From JASFJH01 sp050117725 (GTDB taxonomy: Bacteria > Pseudomonadota > Gammaproteobacteria > AKS1), in assembly GCA_050117725.1 (NCBI GenBank), contig JASFME010000063.1, forward strand, positions 1 to 10,595: DNA of 10,595 nucleotides, in the 5' to 3' direction. Position numbers and translations under genes: made by a program. A model generated the notes under the pieces. That model saw nothing but the letters and a program-made list of their open reading frames with translations, was not told the origin of the DNA and did no database searches. Positions within the stretch are counted from its first letter, which is position 1, and every line of letters begins with the position of its first letter. This document shows positions 7,117 through 10,595 of the stretch, in pieces.

Positions 7117-7377
7117 ATGAGTGAACAATGGCAAGAACGCAATCGCCCCGCACGCCTGGAACGTCGTTTAAAGTTTGCGGATTACAGCACCCTGCGGGAT
7201 TTTCTCGATCGCGCCGCGGAACTGTCCGAGCGCGAAGGCCTGTACCCGGACATGGGTTTCGGACGGGATTACGTGAATATCACGATCCACGCAGATGAAG
7301 GTGACGAAGCGCTGGGTGAGCAGCAACATCAGTTTGCACAACAGCTCGACGCGCTCGTCAACAACACGACGCATTGA
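7117..7377 (+). CDS. acRAF: acRAF, alpha-carboxysome Rubisco assembly factor (pterin dehydratase-like)
   Basis: An 86-residue protein with the small pterin-4a-carbinolamine dehydratase (PCD) fold: a basic N-terminal strand, a helix at about 24-38, a strand DYVNITIHA at 51-59 and a C-terminal helix. In active PCD enzymes the helix is followed by a His-His-Pro-type catalytic motif; here the matching place reads GLYPDMGFG with no histidines, so dehydratase activity is unlikely. Its position after the bacterioferritin gene and before mcdA matches the acRAF chaperone gene of cso loci, which assists form IA Rubisco assembly. A strong AGGAGA at 7105-7110 serves ATG 7117, and the gap to mcdA is only 10 bases. 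Confidence 0.85.
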   Translation: MSEQWQERNRPARLERRLKFADYSTLRDFLDRAAELSEREGLYPDMGFGRDYVNITIHADEGDEALGEQQHQFAQQLDALVNNTTH

Positions 7378-7387
7378 AGGTATTTCA

Positions 7388-8014
7388 ATGCCGGTGATAG
7401 CCGTAGTGGGCAACAAGGGTGGCGCGGGCAAAACCACGCTGTCCGTGAACCTGGCTACCGGTATAGCACGACAACATCGCATTGCCGTTATCGATGCTGA
7501 TCCGCAAGGTTCTGCTTTGCAATGGCGGGCCTTTGCCGAACATGACGCAGCGGTACCGGTATATGAAGCAGAGGATGATCTCGCCAGTCAGGTGACTGCA
7601 CTGGCACGCGAGTACGACATACTTGTGGTCGATTGTCCGCCCTCGGTGCATGCGCAGCAGACCGATGCGGTATTGCGCGTTGGTGACCTGGCCCTTGTCC
7701 CGGTACAACCGTCGCCGGTCGACCTGTGGGCCACCGTGCATATCGAGCAGGCCATCGATCGTGCTCATGAATATAACCCGCACCTGCGCGCCCTGCTCGT
7801 GATCAACCAGCTTGAGGCACGCACGACGCTGTCGCGACTGGTCCGCGAGGCCCTGGCAGAAATTGACCTGCCAGTGGCCAACACAGCCCTGCGTCGCCGC
7901 GCGATTTATCGCAGCAGCGCGCTGGAAGGGAAGAGTGTTTTTGAGATAGGACGACGCGGCGCTGACGCGGCCGCGGAACTCGAGCAACTGATTCGGGAGG
8001 TAATGCAAACATGA
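7388..8014 (+). CDS. mcdA: McdA, ParA-type ATPase for carboxysome positioning
   Basis: A 208-residue ParA/MinD-family ATPase. It has the deviant Walker A KGGAGKTT (10-17, signature lysine K10 and K15), the Walker A' region IDADPQGSA (35-43) and a Walker B strand ILVVD ending at D82, followed by CPPS. ParA-type proteins dimerise on ATP and bind DNA nonspecifically; in cso loci this one, with McdB, spreads carboxysomes over the nucleoid. I chose ATG 7388, where MPVIAVVGNKGG starts the fold, with GAAGG at 7376-7380. An in-frame ATG at 7295 would lie inside acRAF and add 31 residues without family support. The stop overlaps mcdB by four bases (ATGA). Confidence 0.9.
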   Translation: MPVIAVVGNKGGAGKTTLSVNLATGIARQHRIAVIDADPQGSALQWRAFAEHDAAVPVYEAEDDLASQVTALAREYDILVVDCPPSVHAQQTDAVLRVGDLALVPVQPSPVDLWATVHIEQAIDRAHEYNPHLRALLVINQLEARTTLSRLVREALAEIDLPVANTALRRRAIYRSSALEGKSVFEIGRRGADAAAELEQLIREVMQT

Positions 8015-8253
8015 GCAGTACAGACAAGACCCGCAACAAACTCATGGCGTCGATGCGCCAGAGCAAGGCAGGTAGCACGGGCAAAACAACCGGTACCCGC
8101 AAGGGTAGCAGCAAGAAGGTGGCCAGCAAGGCAGCGGCCAAACCAGCCAGAAAGCCGACCACGAAACCCGCCGCGAGCAAGACGACCAAGCCCCGGACCC
8201 ATGTGGCTGCCGGCGATCCCTACCAGGGCGGGCGCAGGGTGTGGCCGGACTGA
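8011..8253 (+). CDS. mcdB: McdB-type carboxysome positioning adaptor (short, basic)
   Basis: An 80-residue low-complexity protein rich in Lys, Ala, Thr and Ser: by hand count 13 Lys and 7 Arg, no Glu and three Asp. No globular domain is visible. The only distinctive part is the end, GDPYQGGRRVWPD, with a single tryptophan three residues from the C-terminus; a near-terminal tryptophan is a reported hallmark of McdB proteins. The four-base ATGA overlap with mcdA and the GGGAGG at 7995-8000 show tight coupling. Composition also resembles histone H1-like or AlgP-like DNA-binding tails, so identification rests mainly on position beside mcdA and the terminal Trp. Confidence 0.72.
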   Translation: MSSTDKTRNKLMASMRQSKAGSTGKTTGTRKGSSKKVASKAAAKPARKPTTKPAASKTTKPRTHVAAGDPYQGGRRVWPD

Positions 8254-8263
8254 GGGAATAAAT

Positions 8264-8279
8264 ATAGATAATAATCTAT
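8264..8279. promoter_or_regulatory. Perfect AT-rich inverted repeat, possible LysR-type operator
   Basis: ATAGAT and ATCTAT flank AATA, a perfect 6-4-6 dyad in a strikingly AT-rich stretch (about 8253-8300) of an otherwise GC-rich window. Its centre is about 65 bases upstream of the start site implied by a candidate promoter at 8302-8330, the usual place for a LysR-type recognition site. The T-to-A spacing (T-N12-A) is one base longer than the classic T-N11-A. It is too A/T-rich and lacks the T-tail to be a good terminator for mcdB. Confidence 0.35.
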
Positions 8280-8301
8280 GGATATAAAGTAAATATACGA
8301 G

Positions 8302-8330
8302 TTGAATCTATGCACTGTATTGACCATACT
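8302..8330 (+). promoter_or_regulatory. Candidate sigma-70 promoter upstream of the small membrane ORF and cbbR
   Basis: TTGAAT (8302-8307) and CATACT (8325-8330) each match four of six consensus bases, with a 17-base spacer. They lie 28 bases before the ATG at 8359, in the first sizeable gap after the cso genes, so a promoter here is plausible. The match is modest. Confidence 0.28.
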
Positions 8331-8358
8331 TGCTCCATGAACCTGTGAGGAAAACGCT

Positions 8359-8514
8359 ATGACACCACTCGACTACTACTTGCTCGGAATCGCGTTGTGC
8401 TGTTGCGCCATGGTGTTCGTGGCCAGGAAACGTTATGTCATTCGCCAGCCCCGGCTGACTTGTCTCCCGGCAAATGCACGGTCCGTACGGGCCCTGCTCA
8501 TGAAGTGCAGGTAA
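8359..8514 (+). CDS. Small hypothetical membrane protein, 51 residues
   Basis: I do not recognise this gene. It starts at ATG 8359 with a GAGG at 8347-8350, well spaced, and ends at TAA 8512. Residues about 6-22 (YYLLGIALCCCAMVFVA) form one hydrophobic segment long enough to cross a membrane, followed directly by a basic ARKRYVIRQPR stretch, so by the positive-inside rule the C-terminus should be cytoplasmic. Three consecutive cysteines lie in the segment and two more in the tail. It sits between mcdB and the cbbR-type gene and may be cotranscribed with the latter (50-base gap). It is short, so chance coding cannot be excluded, but the ribosome-binding site and the membrane profile support it. 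Confidence 0.45.
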   Translation: MTPLDYYLLGIALCCCAMVFVARKRYVIRQPRLTCLPANARSVRALLMKCR

Positions 8515-8564
8515 TCGCGATTCACAACACGTGGATGGTGGATCAGGACTAAAGGAGAACGACG

Positions 8565-9650
8565 GTGAAGCGCGTGAACATTTCGGAAGACAACAGCTAT
8601 ACGCCACCGGCGGCAATGCCGGACTACCTGATCCGTCATGCCACGTTACGCCAGTTGCAGGTGTTCGAGGCGATCGTGCGCCTCGGCAGTTTTACGCGCG
8701 CAGCTGAAGAACTGTTTCTGACCCAGCCCACGGTATCGATGCAGATACGCAAACTCACTGATGCGATAGGTCTGCCGTTGTTCGAACATGTCGGTCGTAA
8801 CGTCGAACCGACCGAGGCCGGCGGGGAACTGTACAGCGCCTGTCGCAGCATGTTCGAAACCCTGGCCAACCTGGAAATGAAGGTCGCCGATCTAAAAGGC
8901 ATGAAGCGTGGCCGGCTGCGCATGGGCGTGATTACCACGGCCAAGTACCTCGCCCCGGAAATCCTCGGCGAGTTCAGCCGCCTCTATCCGGGCATCGACC
9001 TGGCGCTGAAGGTCACCAACCGCGAGCGCATCATCACGCGTATGCACGATAACGAGGACGACCTGTACATCATGGGTCAGGCCCCGGAAGAGGAACTCGA
9101 TGTCGAGGCCTACCCGTTTGCGCCGAACCCGCTCGTGGTGATGGCCCCGCGCGATCACCCGCTGGTTGGCAAGAAATACATTTCACTGGAAGAGGTCGCG
9201 AAAGAGTCGTTCATTATCCGTGAACCCGGTTCCGGGATACGCGATGCTACGCTGCGTATATTTGAGACGAAAGGCTTGCGCCCGAATGTCCGCATGGAAC
9301 TTGGCAGCAACGAGGCGATCAAACATGCCGTGGTGGGCGGGCTGGGCCTGTCTGTCCTGTCGCTGCACACTCTGACCCTGGAAGGTGTGAATGGCCCGGT
9401 GGCAATTCTCGACGTCGAAGGCTTCCCGATCATGCGCCAGTGGTACATCGTGTATCCGAAAGGGAAGGAACTGTCACTCGTGGCACGCACCTTTCTCGAT
9501 TTCGTGGTCAAAAATGAACCAAAGATCCGTGAACAGATGCAAACCATGTGGCCTGCCCTGAAGCAATTACTGAAAGAGCAGGACAATACAACTGCGGCTA
9601 CGGCGAAGAAAAAAACCGCCACGCGCAAGAAAAAGACCAGTAAAAAATAA
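8565..9650 (+). CDS. cbbR: LysR-family regulator, CbbR type
   Basis: Transcription regulator of 361 residues. Residues about 25-85 form the winged helix-turn-helix (HATLRQLQVFEAIVRLGSFT, then AAEELFLTQPTVSMQIRKL), the close CbbR pattern; about 112-320 is the two-lobed effector-binding domain, which in CbbR senses Calvin-cycle metabolites or redox state. The end (345-361) is Lys/Ala/Thr-rich with KKK runs, an extra basic tail. I kept the GTG at 8565 because AGGAG at 8553-8557 is ideally spaced; the ATG at 8616 (residue 18) is the alternative and is closer to the usual CbbR start. CbbR genes are usually upstream of and divergent from cbbL, but this one is downstream on the same strand, before a SulP gene, and may regulate either or both. 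Confidence 0.88.
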   Translation: MKRVNISEDNSYTPPAAMPDYLIRHATLRQLQVFEAIVRLGSFTRAAEELFLTQPTVSMQIRKLTDAIGLPLFEHVGRNVEPTEAGGELYSACRSMFETLANLEMKVADLKGMKRGRLRMGVITTAKYLAPEILGEFSRLYPGIDLALKVTNRERIITRMHDNEDDLYIMGQAPEEELDVEAYPFAPNPLVVMAPRDHPLVGKKYISLEEVAKESFIIREPGSGIRDATLRIFETKGLRPNVRMELGSNEAIKHAVVGGLGLSVLSLHTLTLEGVNGPVAILDVEGFPIMRQWYIVYPKGKELSLVARTFLDFVVKNEPKIREQMQTMWPALKQLLKEQDNTTAATAKKKTATRKKKTSKK

Positions 9651-9664
9651 GCGCTTGTTGCATC

Positions 9665-9683
9665 AGCCCATTGACGCTGGGCT
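9665..9683 (+). promoter_or_regulatory. Six-pair inverted repeat after cbbR, possible weak terminator
   Basis: AGCCCA (9665-9670) and TGGGCT (9678-9683) flank a seven-base loop 15 bases after the cbbR stop. The stem is GC-rich, but no T-run follows, so intrinsic termination would be weak. It could instead be part of the sulP control region. Confidence 0.35.
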
Positions 9684-9692
9684 ATGGCATGC

Positions 9693-9709
9693 ATTGTTAC
9701 AATCAATAA
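9693..9709. promoter_or_regulatory. Possible CbbR/LysR operator upstream of the SulP gene
   Basis: ATTGT-T-ACAAT (9693-9703) is a perfect dyad. It overlaps TTA-N7-TAA (9697-9709), which fits both the T-N11-A LysR box and the reported CbbR-type TNA-N7-TNA pattern. It lies about 115-130 bases before the sulP start in an AT-rich stretch. Such degenerate patterns occur often by chance; the coincidence of dyad, spacing and an adjacent cbbR gene is what makes it worth listing. Confidence 0.35.
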
Positions 9710-9762
9710 GTAATTCTCGACAACCGACGCCATAATCATTCTTGAAACAGTACACGTGCATG

Positions 9763-9776
9763 CCGCAGACATGCGG
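9763..9776 (+). promoter_or_regulatory. Small hairpin in the presumed sulP leader
   Basis: CCGCA (9763-9767) and TGCGG (9772-9776) flank the tetraloop GACA, 28 bases before the ribosome-binding site of the SulP gene. It is a short stem that could form in the 5' leader mRNA; no riboswitch class is recognisable. Confidence 0.2.
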
Positions 9777-9821
9777 TCTATGTGAGTCGTGATTTAACTG
9801 TAACAAGGAGTGGTTCGTCGC

Positions 9822-10595
9822 GTGCGTATCTTCAATGACATTGGCCTGCGTAACCTGCACGGTGATATCTTTGGTGGTGTCACTGCGGCCGTGATAGCGT
9901 TGCCCATGGCGCTGGCGTTTGGCGTGGCGTCGGGTGCCGGTGCCGAGGCAGGCCTGTACGGCGCAATCCTGGTGGGTCTGTTCGCGGCATTGTTTGGTGG
10001 CTCACCAACCTTGATCTCGGAACCGACCGGTCCGATGACCGTTGTATTCACTGCGGTGATCGCCAAGCTGATCGCCTCCGATCCTGTCAATGGTATGGCC
10101 ATGGCCTTCACTGTCGTCGTCATGGCCGGCATGTTCCAGATCCTGTTTGGTGCCATGCGACTTGGCAAGTATGTCACGCTCATGCCGTATACCGTTGTTT
10201 CTGGCTTCATGTCCGGGATCGGCATTATCCTGATCATCCTGCAGATCGGTCCGTTACTTGGCCAGGCCGCACCGGCCGGTGGTGTGATTGGTATCGTGCA
10301 AAACATTCCGCAACTGATCGCCGGTATGCGTATCGAAGAAAGCGTGTTGACGCTGTTGACTATTGCAATCCTGTTTTTCATGCCGCTGCGTTTCAAGCGT
10401 TACCTTCCGCCGCAACTCGTGGCACTGCTGATAGGGACGATCGTCTCCGTGTGGCTGTTTAGCCATGTCGACATCCGTCGCATCGGGGCGATCCCGACCG
10501 GTCTGCCTGAATTCCAGTTGCCCGTGTTCAGTATTGAGCAATGGCAGGTCATGCTCGTTGACGCGGTTGTGCTCGGCATGCTCGGTTGTATCGAT
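9822..10595 (+). CDS. SulP-family anion permease, probable bicarbonate transporter (5' part)
   Basis: The frame is open from GTG 9822 to the window end (258 codons) and is truncated there. The start RIFNDIGLRNLHGDIFGGVT leads into the SulP/SLC26 membrane domain: ALPMALAFGVASGAGAEAGL, then LFGGSPTLISEPTGPMTVV (the family's conserved TM3 segment), MPYTVVSGFMSGIGI, and several more hydrophobic helices up to VVLGMLGCID. The early segments resemble the cyanobacterial bicarbonate transporter BicA, and SulP genes beside carboxysome or cbbR genes have been linked to inorganic carbon uptake in sulfur-oxidising gammaproteobacteria. Sulfate transport remains possible. Start choice is uncertain: AAGGAG at 9805-9810 lies 11 bases before GTG 9822, and an in-frame GTG at 9810 overlaps it. 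The cytoplasmic STAS domain expected at the C-terminus is beyond the window. Confidence 0.85.
   Translation, partial: MRIFNDIGLRNLHGDIFGGVTAAVIALPMALAFGVASGAGAEAGLYGAILVGLFAALFGGSPTLISEPTGPMTVVFTAVIAKLIASDPVNGMAMAFTVVVMAGMFQILFGAMRLGKYVTLMPYTVVSGFMSGIGIILIILQIGPLLGQAAPAGGVIGIVQNIPQLIAGMRIEESVLTLLTIAILFFMPLRFKRYLPPQLVALLIGTIVSVWLFSHVDIRRIGAIPTGLPEFQLPVFSIEQWQVMLVDAVVLGMLGCID

Noticed and set aside
7295..7387. Upstream in-frame start that would lengthen McdA by 31 residues
   Set aside because: The extra residues lie inside acRAF and are not ParA-like; the ATG at 7388 has a ribosome-binding site and begins exactly at the fold.
8310..8348. Twelve-codon leader-type ORF before the small membrane gene
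   Set aside because: It has no ribosome-binding site and no run of regulatory codons; likely chance.
9155..9772. Open frame of 205 codons on the - strand over the 3' half of cbbR
   Set aside because: Low-complexity hydrophobic start derives from the complement of Lys codons in the cbbR tail; no family resemblance.
9794..10396. Open frame of 200 codons on the - strand opposite the SulP gene
   Set aside because: The + strand frame reads clearly as SulP membrane helices; the antisense frame has no recognisable motif.

Overview
The window is the downstream two thirds of an alpha-carboxysome (cso) gene cluster followed by a regulator and an anion transporter, all on the + strand. Form IA Rubisco, CsoS2, CsoSCA, CsoS4 and CsoS1 proteins together point to a chemolithoautotrophic proteobacterium, most likely a sulfur-oxidising gammaproteobacterium with moderately high GC. 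Marine alpha-cyanobacteria carry a similar core, but the bacterioferritin, acRAF and McdAB genes with a CbbR-type LysR regulator fit proteobacteria better. No genus can be named from the sequence alone.

Layout. (1) 1-1364: 3' part of cbbL, then complete cbbS, the Rubisco cargo. (2) 1433-5302: csoS2 (disordered scaffold with four N-terminal and six middle repeats) and csoSCA (carboxysomal carbonic anhydrase with its zinc ligands). (3) 5302-6575: two pentamer shell genes (csoS4A, csoS4B) joined by one-base TGATG overlaps, then two nearly identical hexamer shell genes (csoS1). (4) 6613-8253: bacterioferritin-like protein, acRAF Rubisco assembly factor, and a McdA/McdB pair for carboxysome positioning. 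(5) 8254-8564: AT-rich, regulatory-looking gap plus an unrecognised 51-residue membrane-type small ORF. (6) 8565-9650: LysR/CbbR-type regulator with a lysine-rich tail. (7) 9822-10595: 5' part of a SulP-family permease resembling BicA-type bicarbonate transporters, cut by the window end.

As a unit this looks like a CO2-concentrating module. The SulP permease would bring bicarbonate into the cytosol, CsoSCA converts it to CO2 inside the shell, and Rubisco fixes it. CsoS2 joins Rubisco to the shell, acRAF helps Rubisco assemble, McdAB distributes carboxysomes over the nucleoid, and the CbbR-type protein probably adjusts expression to carbon supply. The core is a known system. The less described parts are the small Cys-rich membrane ORF, the ferroxidase-competent bacterioferritin, the very short McdB, the lysine-tailed CbbR placed before a SulP gene, and the intergenic dyads. 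I saw no tRNA, rRNA, CRISPR array, insertion sequence or attachment site.
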